A stretch of 17,435 bases of DNA, taken from assembly GCA_023488865.1 (NCBI GenBank), contig JAMDDG010000127.1, positions 1 through 17,435 on the forward strand. The letters run 5' to 3'. A program made the translations under genes and the position numbers. The DNA comes from Bacteroidota bacterium. GTDB lineage: Bacteria; Bacteroidota; Bacteroidia; Bacteroidales; Prolixibacteraceae. The notes under the pieces were generated by a model that saw only the letters and a list, made by a program, of their open reading frames with translations, made no database searches and was not told where the DNA came from. Of the stretch, positions 7,165-14,355 are shown piece after piece (within the stretch, counting starts at the first letter, position 1; every line of letters starts with the position of its first letter).

Positions 7165-7701
7165 TTATCCATTTTGAGCAGTTTTATATCCTATCAATTT
7201 TCTTGGCTCGGTGGCTTTTTGATGCAATGAATCCAGTTTGTCGAGTAAAAACTTAAATGCCTGGTTAAGTTTTGCATCCAGTTTCAAAATTTCCTTTTTC
7301 AACTCCTGGTTCTCACTTAAAAACGCCCTGTAACGGGCAAAAGCACGCATAATCTCAATATTGATTTTGATTGCTTTGTCGGAATGCAGTACAGAGGAAA
7401 GCATAGCAACACCTTGCTCCGTGAAGGCAAGTGGATTGATTGATGAATGTTTTAGTGTAGCCAACCGGTCGCAATTTGCGACCAGTTCATCTCTCTCTGT
7501 ATTAGTAAGTTCAAACATAAAATCTTCCGGAAAGCGTTCAACATTACGTTTAACTTGTTCTTTAAGCCTTTTAGTTGGAACATCATACAACATGGCCAAA
7601 TCTGAATCTATCATTACTTTGAAACCTCTGTAGTGGAAAATGAGCGTTTCATATTCAGGTTTGATTAAACTATTCGCTATTTGATCTTTTGGGGCCTTCA
7701 T
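7165..7701 (-). CDS. ORF6N-domain DNA-binding protein
   Basis: This 178-residue protein has an N-terminal ORF6N domain at about residues 18-105, recognised from FHYRGFKVMIDSDLAMLYDV, TKRLKEQVKRNVERFPEDFMFELT and FTEQGVAMLSSVL. A helical region at about 105-160 (FARYRAFLSENQELKKEILKLDAKL) is likely a coiled coil. ORF6N domains belong to the KilA-N/Bro-like group found in phages and mobile elements and are thought to bind DNA. In Bacteroidota many stand alone on the chromosome, with unknown roles. No other phage gene is visible here. A broken second copy lies directly downstream. It is divergent from the ornithine aminotransferase gene. The DNA coding for ELVANCDR forms an imperfect palindrome at 7463-7487, which may matter if the protein recognises its own gene. 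Confidence 0.9.
   Translation of the reverse strand: MKAPKDQIANSLIKPEYETLIFHYRGFKVMIDSDLAMLYDVPTKRLKEQVKRNVERFPEDFMFELTNTERDELVANCDRLATLKHSSINPLAFTEQGVAMLSSVLHSDKAIKINIEIMRAFARYRAFLSENQELKKEILKLDAKLNQAFKFLLDKLDSLHQKATEPRKLIGYKTAQNG
7463..7487. repeat. Imperfect inverted repeat inside the ORF6N gene (12-bp arms, one mismatch)
   Basis: The arm AACCGGTCGCAA (7463-7474) pairs with TTGCGACCAGTT (7476-7487) around a single T, with one mismatch. It is at the equivalent coding position (ELVANCDR) to the perfect palindrome in the decayed copy at 7116-7154. Confidence 0.8.
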
Positions 7702-7786
7702 TTGTTGATCCTTTTCAGTAAAGTTAAGGCAAAACCATCAGATTCAAGAATCCATTGATATTTATCAACAGAGCATAAATCATATT

Positions 7787-7794
7787 TAACTTTG
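7787..7794 (+). promoter_or_regulatory. Candidate -7 element for the ornithine aminotransferase gene
   Basis: TAACTTTG matches the Bacteroidota -7 consensus TAnnTTTG, 57 bases before the ATG at 7852, giving a plausible leader of about 50 bases. There is no clear TTTG at the -33 distance; TTTATC is near it. Confidence 0.4.
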
Positions 7795-7851
7795 TAAAAA
7801 TATTTTAGCTTCGTTCAAATTTTGAAATCCAAGTTATCAAACTAAATATCT

Positions 7852-9063
7852 ATGAAAACACAAGACTTTATCGATAGGGAAGATCTTTACGGCGCCCACA
7901 ACTACCACCCGCTACCGGTGGTTTTGGAAAAAGGGGAAGGGGTTTTTGTCTGGGACGTGGATGGCAAACGTTATTTCGACTTTCTGGCCTCCTATTCTGC
8001 CGTTAACCAGGGACATTGCCATCCAAAAATCGTGAAGGCAATGGTCGAGCAGGCGGGTAAACTGGCCCTGACCTCGCGTGCATTTTACAACAATGTATTG
8101 GGCGAATGGGAAGAGTTTATGACCAAATTGTTTGGCTACGATAAGATCCTCCCGATGAATTCGGGCGCCGAGGGTGATGAGACCGCACTGAAACTGATCC
8201 GCAAATGGGCCTACAAGGTGAAAGGCATCCCTGAAAACAAAGCTCGGATTATCGTTTGTGACGGCAATTTCCACGGGCGAACTATTACCATTATCTCCCT
8301 GTCGTCCGATCCTGATTCCTATTCCGGCTACGGTCCGTTTACACCCGGGTTTGTCAAAATTCCCTACAATGATCTGAAAGCATTGGAGAAGGAGTTAAAC
8401 CATCCTCATACTGCCGGTTTTTTGGTGGAACCGATCCAGGCCGAAGCTGGTGTCTTTGTACCGGATGATAATTACCTGAGGAAAGCAGCCCAATTGTGTA
8501 AAGAATATCATGTGCTGCTGGCTGCCGACGAAGTGCAGACTGGTTTGTGCCGGACCGGCAAAATGTTGGCCTGCGACCACGAAGGGGTTCGTCCCGATCT
8601 GCTGATTTTGGGAAAAGCGGCTTCCGGAGGGATGTACCCGGTCTCCTGTGTGTTGGCTGATGATGAAATTATGCTGACCATCCGGCCCGGCGAGCATGGC
8701 TCTACTTACGGCGGAAACCCTTTAGCGGCCAAAGTATCACTCGCGGCCATGAATGTGCTGCTGGATGAGAAACTATCAGAAAATGCCGAACGCATCGGGA
8801 AAATTTTCCGCGAGAAGATGAAGGCTTTCGATTCACCGCTAATTGAACAGGTACGTGGCAAAGGATTGCTCAATGCCATCCAAATCCATCCTGTCGATGG
8901 CAAACAGGCCTGGGACCTCTGTCTGGTAATGAAAGAAAACGGTATTTTAGCCAAACCCACACACGAACATACCATCCGGTTTACGCCGCCGCTGGTAATC
9001 ACGGAAGCGCAGATGCTGGAAGCTATCGGACTGATTCAAAAATCGATGAGGGAATTTGTTTAA
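7852..9063 (+). CDS. rocD: Ornithine--oxo-acid aminotransferase
   Basis: This enzyme transfers the delta-amino group of ornithine to 2-oxoglutarate, giving glutamate semialdehyde, and links arginine/ornithine with proline and glutamate metabolism in the cytoplasm. The 403-residue protein is of normal length for class-III PLP aminotransferases. Ornithine-specific features include GAHNYHPLPVVLEKGEGVFVWD near the N-terminus, with Tyr18 equivalent to the ornithine-contacting Tyr of human OAT. Also present are YSAVNQGHCHPKI (48-60), SGAEGDETALKLIRKW, AADEVQTG with the PLP-binding Asp226, and LILGKAASGG with the Schiff-base Lys255. GSTYGGNPLA and the C-terminal IRFTPPLVIT are intact. It has its own candidate promoter, is divergent from the ORF6N gene, and is followed by 269 non-coding bases, so it is probably monocistronic. 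Confidence 0.95.
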   Translation: MKTQDFIDREDLYGAHNYHPLPVVLEKGEGVFVWDVDGKRYFDFLASYSAVNQGHCHPKIVKAMVEQAGKLALTSRAFYNNVLGEWEEFMTKLFGYDKILPMNSGAEGDETALKLIRKWAYKVKGIPENKARIIVCDGNFHGRTITIISLSSDPDSYSGYGPFTPGFVKIPYNDLKALEKELNHPHTAGFLVEPIQAEAGVFVPDDNYLRKAAQLCKEYHVLLAADEVQTGLCRTGKMLACDHEGVRPDLLILGKAASGGMYPVSCVLADDEIMLTIRPGEHGSTYGGNPLAAKVSLAAMNVLLDEKLSENAERIGKIFREKMKAFDSPLIEQVRGKGLLNAIQIHPVDGKQAWDLCLVMKENGILAKPTHEHTIRFTPPLVITEAQMLEAIGLIQKSMREFV

Positions 9064-9254
9064 AATGTTCGTATTTACTGACATAACCATTAATGTTTGT
9101 TAATACTTCAAACGAAGGATCTATCCAAAAGTTTTCCCCAATACGTTAAAAAAATGTGATTTAATGCCCATTCCCGGATCATTGCAATGAGGTTTTAAAA
9201 GTTATATTTTGTTAACAGAGCTGACTTTTTCAACTTTTTCCTTCTATGAAGCAT

Positions 9255-9262
9255 TACTTTTG
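9255..9262 (+). promoter_or_regulatory. Candidate -7 element for the OmpA-like lipoprotein gene
   Basis: TACTTTTG matches TAnnTTTG, 70 bases before the ATG at 9333. The stretch upstream is T-rich (several CTTTTTC runs at 9224-9240) but has no exact TTTG at 19-21 bases. A strong promoter would fit an abundant envelope lipoprotein. Confidence 0.42.
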
Positions 9263-9332
9263 TAGGCATTAGATAGGTTTGAAAGGATGTCAGTCAGAAT
9301 ACCTATTTTAAAACCAATTAAATAGATAAAAG

Positions 9333-10199
9333 ATGAAAACTAGATTAATTGTTGTTTTGTTACCATTAGCTTTACTCGGAGCTTGTGTCAGTTCCAAAAA
9401 ATTCACTGCACAACAAAACCAATTCTCCCAGGAGAAATCAGCACATGCTAAAACCCGGCAAGATCTTTCCGATTGTGAAAATCAGCGAAAAATCGGGGAA
9501 AATAAAATTGCTGACCTTCAGTCACAATTAACCGCTTTGAAAGATCAGAACTCTTTCCTTAAAGAAAATAACACTCAGGCGCTGAAACAATTGGAAAACC
9601 TTTCGGTCATTTCCAGCTCTCAGGCAGAAAGTATCAAAAAGTCGATGGAAAATATGGGCGTTAAAGACAACATGATCTATAGCCTGCAGTCGTCCCTGGC
9701 CCAACGCGACTCATTGAACATGGCCCTCGTGATGAACCTGAAAGGCGCCATCGGCAATCTCGACGACAAAGATATCAACATCAAAGTCGACAAGGGAGTA
9801 GTCTATATTGATATTTCCGACAAGATGCTTTTCAAGAGCGGAAGCTACAACATTACCGACCGGGCAAGCGAAGTTCTCGGTAAAGTGGCAACCGTACTCA
9901 AAAACCAGAAAGACATTGAGTTTATGGTTGAAGGCCACACCGATAATGTTCCTTTCAGCAGGGGCGATCTCCTGGACAACTGGGACCTCAGCGTTAAAAG
10001 GGCTACAGCGGTTGTCAGGGTATTACAAAACAAATACGGGTTGAACCCATCCATGATGACAGCCGCCGGCCGGAGTGAATACCAGCCAATAGGTCCCAAT
10101 GATACAGTCGAAGGTAGGGCAGCTAATCGCCGTACCCGGATAGTGATCCTTCCACAGTTGGATCAATTTTTCAAATTGCTGGAAAGACCGGGAAGGTAA
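9333..10199 (+). CDS. OmpA/MotB-domain lipoprotein with coiled coil
   Basis: This 288-residue protein is predicted to tether an envelope membrane to peptidoglycan. It begins with a lipoprotein signal peptide whose lipobox is LGAC, with Cys18 as the lipidated residue. No acidic surface-export stretch follows (VSSKKF), so it probably stays periplasm-facing. Residues about 25-135 are hydrophilic, rich in Gln, Lys and Glu, and heptad-like, consistent with a long coiled coil. An OmpA C-terminal domain covers about 145-275: LFKSGSYNIT, the EGHTDNVP loop (200-207), NWDLSVKRA with Asp218 and the NRRTRIVI motif (265-272). The last two supply the Asp and Arg that hold the diaminopimelate side chain in this family. 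It appears to be a single-gene transcript. It faces the LTA-synthase-like gene across a repeat-rich gap. Confidence 0.93.
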   Translation: MKTRLIVVLLPLALLGACVSSKKFTAQQNQFSQEKSAHAKTRQDLSDCENQRKIGENKIADLQSQLTALKDQNSFLKENNTQALKQLENLSVISSSQAESIKKSMENMGVKDNMIYSLQSSLAQRDSLNMALVMNLKGAIGNLDDKDINIKVDKGVVYIDISDKMLFKSGSYNITDRASEVLGKVATVLKNQKDIEFMVEGHTDNVPFSRGDLLDNWDLSVKRATAVVRVLQNKYGLNPSMMTAAGRSEYQPIGPNDTVEGRAANRRTRIVILPQLDQFFKLLERPGR

Positions 10200-10652
10200 G
10201 GGATGACGGAGATGACGGAAAGAAAGAGGCGATGACTAGGAAGACTGGGACGACTAGTGTTGCGAAAACTTAATTTAGCAGCATATTCTATGGCTTAAAA
10301 TGCCATAAAAACAGACAAAAAGAGATTATTTGATGTTTCATGATTATATTGTCACTACACTAGGATGACGGAAGGACCTGGGGACTGAAGGACTTGGAGA
10401 GGGAAGGACGGAAGATGTCACTCCCTGAGCCTGTCTAAGGGTGAAGTGAAACGGAGAAACAATGAAACGGAGCACTGGTCCCTGAGCGAAGTCGAAGGGC
10501 AAAAGAAGGAGTGTAGCCCGGGTCCCCGAGCGAAGCCGAGGGGAGTTGATTAGATGATGTGATAATTTGCTGATGGGATGATTAGCGGAGTGAAAATGCA
10601 AAAATGAGAAGATAGGATGGGTTTAGCCCCTTAATTTTTAGTTGTCAATTAT
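10200..10652. other. Gene-free convergent region with repeats
   Basis: This is 453 bases between the stops of two convergent genes. It contains purine-rich blocks on the + strand at 10200-10256 and 10363-10420, which share the unit GGATGACGGA (10201-10210 and 10363-10372). Between them is an AT-rich spacer with a small hairpin (TATGGC/GCCATA at 10289-10307). Three dispersed palindromic repeats follow at 10423-10543. No credible gene or clear terminator is present. An 85-residue minus-strand frame across it translates the repeats and has no other support. Confidence 0.75.
10423..10543. repeat. Three copies of a CCCTGAGC...GGG dispersed palindromic repeat
   Basis: The copies are CCCTGAGCCTGTCTAAGGG (10423-10441), CCCTGAGCGAAGTCGAAGGG (10480-10499) and CCCCGAGCGAAGCCGAGGGG (10524-10543). 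Each starts with CCC, ends with GGG and can form a short stem. In copy 3 the arms carry compensatory changes (CCCCG/GAGGGG) that improve the outer stem. Spacers are 38 and 24 bases and unrelated. The sequence belongs to a type of small dispersed intergenic repeat seen in many bacterial genomes. Its position between convergent genes is typical of REP-like elements. Confidence 0.85.
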
Positions 10653-12743
10653 TTATGGTCGTATATATTTTTTTATTGAGTCCGGAATTAGCTGATTGCC
10701 TTGGGTAGCGAAATTGTTTTTGGCCTTGTAGTTGGCAAACTGTTTTTGAAGTTGGTCATTCAGCTCGGGATTGTTTTCCGGTTCTATGTTGAGGTCAGGG
10801 TAGACCTTGTAAAGAGTGGATCCGGAAATAAAATGATCCCCGCTGATGTAGTCTGTTAGTTCACCGGTATTGCGTTTCAATGGATATTCATTCAGATTTC
10901 GGAAAGATGGATTGGTGTCCAGTCCATGCCCGATCCACGAGGTTTCCGAAGGAAGGGAGAGATGAAGCCGGTCTTTAAGCAGTGCCAGCAAAGATGGTGT
11001 CACATCATAATGGGTCACAATGGACGCAAAAGTATCTGCTTCTTTAAGCATTGGAGAGTAAATGACCAGCGGCACATGAAATCTGTCAAGCTGCGTACTG
11101 ATAGGGATTTCAGGCATCCTGTGGTCGCCAGTAATGATGAAGATGGTGTTTTGGAAGCTTTTCATTTTGCCGATTTCCTGAAAGAAATACCTCAGCGCAT
11201 CATCGAAATAGAGCATGGTCGCAAATTGAGGAACATACTGGCGGTTGTATTTTTTGAGATCCTCCGTTAGCTGTTGGTCTGCCATCCGTTTCTCAACAAG
11301 ATCGTTGTAATGCTGCTGGTTAGGGACCAGAAACGGATTGTGCATGGAGAGGGTAAGCATCACATCGACCCTTTTCCCTGTCTCGTGGGATTTCAGGTCC
11401 GTCAGATATTTTTTGAAAATATCGAGGTCTCCGTATCCCCACGAGTATCCGTTTCTGTCGGAGGGAAGTTGTTTGTACTCCTTGCCGTAGTCATGGATCC
11501 CAATGATTTTTGAGGTTCCCTGGCGCCGAAGGAAGGGCTCCATGGCATCAAATTTAGTGTCGCCTCCATAGTAGAACGATGAGGTATAGCCTGCTCTGTT
11601 GATCAGGAGGCTGATCAGACTCAAATGATCGGGCATTTTGTCGCCCAGATCGGCAAACCCCTTTTCTCCAAATGGAAGGGATGCCAGCATGGACGGAAGC
11701 ACACTGAAAGTACGGCCCGACGTGCTAAGGCAATTCTCCCAGTAGAGGCTTTTGGCCATAAGCGAGTCGAGGAACGGGGTAAAACTTCCGAGATAAGCGC
11801 CATCACCACAGTACGCCCTACCCAGACTTTCGACCAAAATGAAAACGATCGATGGGGCAGTGGTTCCTGGTTTAAAGAAAGGAGCCAGCACATCTGGTGT
11901 AGTCTCCTTGTGAAGAAATGGATAGTCCTGGCTCAAATAGGTGAATGGATTTCCCGTCCCTTCGGATTTCCCGGATTGCTGAACCAATGAATCGTTCAGG
12001 TTTGATAGATGAACGCTATCAGGGGTTATATCTGCTGCTACCTGAGTCTTGCTATTTAGCTCGAACTTGGATGATCCGTTCTTTTGGTTAAAATAAGTCA
12101 ACATACTCCCACTGAAAAGATTGAATTTGTTAGCGGCAATGTTCATGCTGAACTCATTTTTATAATCAACCGGATCAGGGTTAAAGTCACTAATGGGAAA
12201 TATGGCGAATAGCAGGGAAAAAATGTACAAGCTGATTACCAGATGCGGAACTTTAAAATAGTACTTCTTGTGGTAAAGGTACCAGGTAATCCCCAAAAAG
12301 ACAAGGACAGGGGCAAAGGTTGTAAAGCTAAACTGACCCGAAGCTCCAACGGTTTGTTCGATTTCACCGGCTGAATAACCCAGCAAATCCGACCCTAACG
12401 GGATTCTGGTGGTCGCGAAATATTGCAGCAGTAATAGCTCTCCCGCCACGACCACAGCCGCGAAAGTCTCGAAAAAAATTCTGGCAGCCCTCAGGTTATA
12501 ATGATCAATGAGAAGAAAAGGTATGAGTAAAATTGTTGATAATCTGATGGATAATAATAAATCAAACCTGATACCGTAGAGCAAATCGCTGGTGCTTCCG
12601 GCCGGGTAACCAGCCTTACCGGAGATAAACAGGATTTCATAAAACCTTACCAAGATAATAAGGAGGGTCATTAGCAAACTCAGCGAAATGAACCGTTTGA
12701 ATGACTGGCGGAGCAGATATTGGAAAGGCGGTGTATGATTCAT
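10653..12743 (-). CDS. LTA-synthase-like membrane phosphotransferase (sulfatase/alkaline-phosphatase superfamily), copy 1
   Basis: This 696-residue protein has about five membrane helices in residues 15-195, then a linker and a large periplasmic catalytic domain (about 296-620). The fold is that of LtaS/phosphoglycerol transferases, which move a headgroup from a phospholipid onto a glycan or polymer. Active-site candidates are Glu305 (ILVESLG), the nucleophile Thr345 (TSGRTF), His468 (SMHNPF) and Asp540-His541 (TGDHR). These correspond to the metal and substrate ligands of LtaS. It starts 9 bases after the stop of the YaiO-like gene, so the two form an operon. A related but clearly different protein is encoded on the other side of the divergent promoter region. 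Gram-negative Bacteroidota are not known to make lipoteichoic acid, so the acceptor is probably another envelope glycan. The donor could also be phosphatidylethanolamine. Confidence 0.88.
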   Translation of the reverse strand: MNHTPPFQYLLRQSFKRFISLSLLMTLLIILVRFYEILFISGKAGYPAGSTSDLLYGIRFDLLLSIRLSTILLIPFLLIDHYNLRAARIFFETFAAVVVAGELLLLQYFATTRIPLGSDLLGYSAGEIEQTVGASGQFSFTTFAPVLVFLGITWYLYHKKYYFKVPHLVISLYIFSLLFAIFPISDFNPDPVDYKNEFSMNIAANKFNLFSGSMLTYFNQKNGSSKFELNSKTQVAADITPDSVHLSNLNDSLVQQSGKSEGTGNPFTYLSQDYPFLHKETTPDVLAPFFKPGTTAPSIVFILVESLGRAYCGDGAYLGSFTPFLDSLMAKSLYWENCLSTSGRTFSVLPSMLASLPFGEKGFADLGDKMPDHLSLISLLINRAGYTSSFYYGGDTKFDAMEPFLRRQGTSKIIGIHDYGKEYKQLPSDRNGYSWGYGDLDIFKKYLTDLKSHETGKRVDVMLTLSMHNPFLVPNQQHYNDLVEKRMADQQLTEDLKKYNRQYVPQFATMLYFDDALRYFFQEIGKMKSFQNTIFIITGDHRMPEIPISTQLDRFHVPLVIYSPMLKEADTFASIVTHYDVTPSLLALLKDRLHLSLPSETSWIGHGLDTNPSFRNLNEYPLKRNTGELTDYISGDHFISGSTLYKVYPDLNIEPENNPELNDQLQKQFANYKAKNNFATQGNQLIPDSIKKYIRP

Positions 12744-12752
12744 AGCACTGAA

Positions 12753-14018
12753 TTAAAAAAATCTGGTAATTCCAACATCAAAGGTGTAATTCAAAACGTA
12801 TCCCATGGCGGCAAACTCTTCATGGGCCAGGGAGAAGCCAATATTCGTCGTCCAGATTTTATTGAAAAGATGGTTGTATTCGACCCTTGCGGATTGCGAC
12901 TTCAATTTCAGATAGCTGGAATTTACATCGCCATATCTTCTGTCGTCGGGCGAAACGCCATATCCCAGCCTCAAACCGATGTAATCTTCCGGATCAGCGA
13001 AATAACGGCGTGCCTGTATGGAGCCCGAAACCGAGGTGCCGGTGGAGGAAGGCGTCACAAACGACCTGAGTGAAATCCAGTAATTGCCAACATATTTACC
13101 AACCGTACCGGTGATCATGTAGGTATTGGAGTTGGTGAAAAATAGCGCCCTCATTCCCAGCGAGCCCTCAAAAGCTTTGGGGAAGCTATGGTACCACTCA
13201 GCTCCCGATCTTACTTTTGGAAAGATCGATAGATTCGAGTAACCCGCGTTGAGATAGAGATAATTGTTTTCACTGAGATGCGGGTAGGCATCCATTTCGT
13301 ACTGAAACCCTTTCGATCCAAACCTGTCGGCCCAATTGATCCGGCCGTAAATCGCTCCGATGGAAGTTTTCCGGCCATAGGAGAGTGCGGCCAGCTGCCA
13401 TGGGTCTTTGTTCGATTTTTTTTCAAAGAGATCGTAGGTATAGGTGAGGCGAACCCTGTTTTTCATTTGGTCGATCCGGATTTCCAAAAGTTTTTTCCTG
13501 GCTTCGGCATTGGCCGGATTGATTTGCAGCAATGCTTCAAGCAGGCCGGTAGATTGTTTGTAATCAGCCATTGCATTTAGAATTTTGGCTTTTTTAAGCA
13601 TAAAATGCTCGTCTTTCGCATTTTTTGCCAAAGCAATATCGCAATAGCGGATGGCATCTCCGTATTTGTTGTCCCAATACTGCACATCCGAAATGGCATC
13701 CAGGGCATCCCGATTCGTAGGTTCGCGTTTTAAAACTTCGGCGAGCGTTACCCTGGCAGAATCATATTTACTGTCCCAGGCATAGGTTCTGGCCATCAAA
13801 ACTGCAACATCCGGATCAAAATCATTCGCCAGGATCTTTCGGCACATTTCCCGGGATTTCCCATATTCACCTTTAAATGCCAAATCTTTAGCTTCCTGGT
13901 AAGTTTGAGCCTGGCTAATGTTCCCCGAAAACATCAGCGTAAAAAGCAATGCAACCAAAAGGAACCGCTTTTTAAAATCGAAAAAAAATCGAAAAAATCT
14001 CTTAATACTATTTGCCAT
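12753..14018 (-). CDS. YaiO-family outer-membrane beta-barrel protein with TPR repeats
   Basis: This 421-residue exported protein has a long basic N-terminus and a hydrophobic core ending at about SQAQ (residue 38), consistent with a signal peptide. Residues about 39-190 hold four or so tetratricopeptide-like repeats (AFKGEYGKSREMCRKIL, AWDSKYDSARVTLAEVL, YWDNKYGDAIRYCDIAL, DYKQSTGLLEALL). The remainder (about 190-421) alternates polar and aromatic residues as in a beta-barrel. It ends GITRFF, with the terminal Phe that favours outer-membrane assembly. The TPR-plus-barrel layout fits the YaiO group, for which no firm molecular function is known. TPR barrels sometimes act in polysaccharide export, which fits the adjacent headgroup transferase 9 bases downstream. 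It is the first gene of that operon and divergent from the second LTA-synthase-like gene. Confidence 0.85.
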   Translation of the reverse strand: MANSIKRFFRFFFDFKKRFLLVALLFTLMFSGNISQAQTYQEAKDLAFKGEYGKSREMCRKILANDFDPDVAVLMARTYAWDSKYDSARVTLAEVLKREPTNRDALDAISDVQYWDNKYGDAIRYCDIALAKNAKDEHFMLKKAKILNAMADYKQSTGLLEALLQINPANAEARKKLLEIRIDQMKNRVRLTYTYDLFEKKSNKDPWQLAALSYGRKTSIGAIYGRINWADRFGSKGFQYEMDAYPHLSENNYLYLNAGYSNLSIFPKVRSGAEWYHSFPKAFEGSLGMRALFFTNSNTYMITGTVGKYVGNYWISLRSFVTPSSTGTSVSGSIQARRYFADPEDYIGLRLGYGVSPDDRRYGDVNSSYLKLKSQSARVEYNHLFNKIWTTNIGFSLAHEEFAAMGYVLNYTFDVGITRFF

Positions 14019-14058
14019 TGGATAGAAGATGAGTTATTCAGCTTTCAGGTATATAGTT

Positions 14059-14066
14059 CAAAATTA
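14059..14066 (-). promoter_or_regulatory. Candidate -7 element for the YaiO-like/LTA-synthase-like operon
   Basis: The minus-strand reading is TAATTTTG (TAnnTTTG consensus), about 40 bases before the ATG at 14018. There is no matching -33 TTTG at the usual spacing, and the surroundings are AT-rich. Confidence 0.33.
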
Positions 14067-14283
14067 TTAAATTAGTTCAATTAAATTACGCCTGACAGAA
14101 AAAATGAGAAGAAATAAGCCGGATATATTTATATTTGATCCCTTTGAAAAGGTTACAGGCAAAAGGCCCCCGGTATTGGGGAACGGTGGCTCAAACAGAA
14201 TAACTGAAAATTTTGTATTTCGTATTTCCAATTTTCGATTAATAAAAAGCGGTTCGATCAGCCGGGAAGCTGTATTTGAAGCC

Positions 14284-14307
14284 AATAGCTAACGGACTAA
14301 TAGCTAA
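14284..14307. repeat. Direct repeat AATAGCTAA x2, 15-bp period
   Basis: Two identical 9-mers occur at 14284-14292 and 14299-14307, each containing the palindrome TAGCTA. Their location just upstream of an operon could suit a regulator binding site, but short AT-rich repeats arise easily by chance. Confidence 0.4.
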
Positions 14308-14355
14308 TTGCTTGAATTTATTTGGAAGATCTATCATTAATTTGGATAAAGAGGT

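Larger units (their letters stand above)
14019..14355. other. Divergent promoter region between the two LTA-synthase-like operons
   Basis: These 337 bases separate two divergent gene pairs. On the minus strand a candidate -7 element lies at 14059-14066. On the plus strand TATATTTG at 14130-14137 matches TAnnTTTG but would give a leader of about 210 bases. A direct repeat of AATAGCTAA occurs at 14284-14292 and 14299-14307, about 50 bases before the plus-strand start. A 62-codon plus frame inside has no recognisable features. Confidence 0.55.

Noticed and set aside
6972..7256. 94-codon plus-strand open frame across the ORF6N relic
   Set aside because: It is antisense to the decayed ORF6N fragment and the end of the intact gene; the real similarity lies on the minus strand.
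10289..10307. Hairpin TATGGC/GCCATA in the convergent gap
   Set aside because: Short stem without a T-tract on either strand; not enough to call a terminator.
10423..10543. Spaced repeats that could suggest a small CRISPR array
   Set aside because: Only three degenerate copies about 20 bases long, spacers of unequal length (38 and 24) and no cas genes; they fit REP-like elements better.
10344..10601. 85-codon minus-strand open frame with repeated FDFAQG / LRQAQG / RLRSG segments
   Set aside because: These peptide segments are translations of the three dispersed palindromic repeats; there is no family signature and no promoter.
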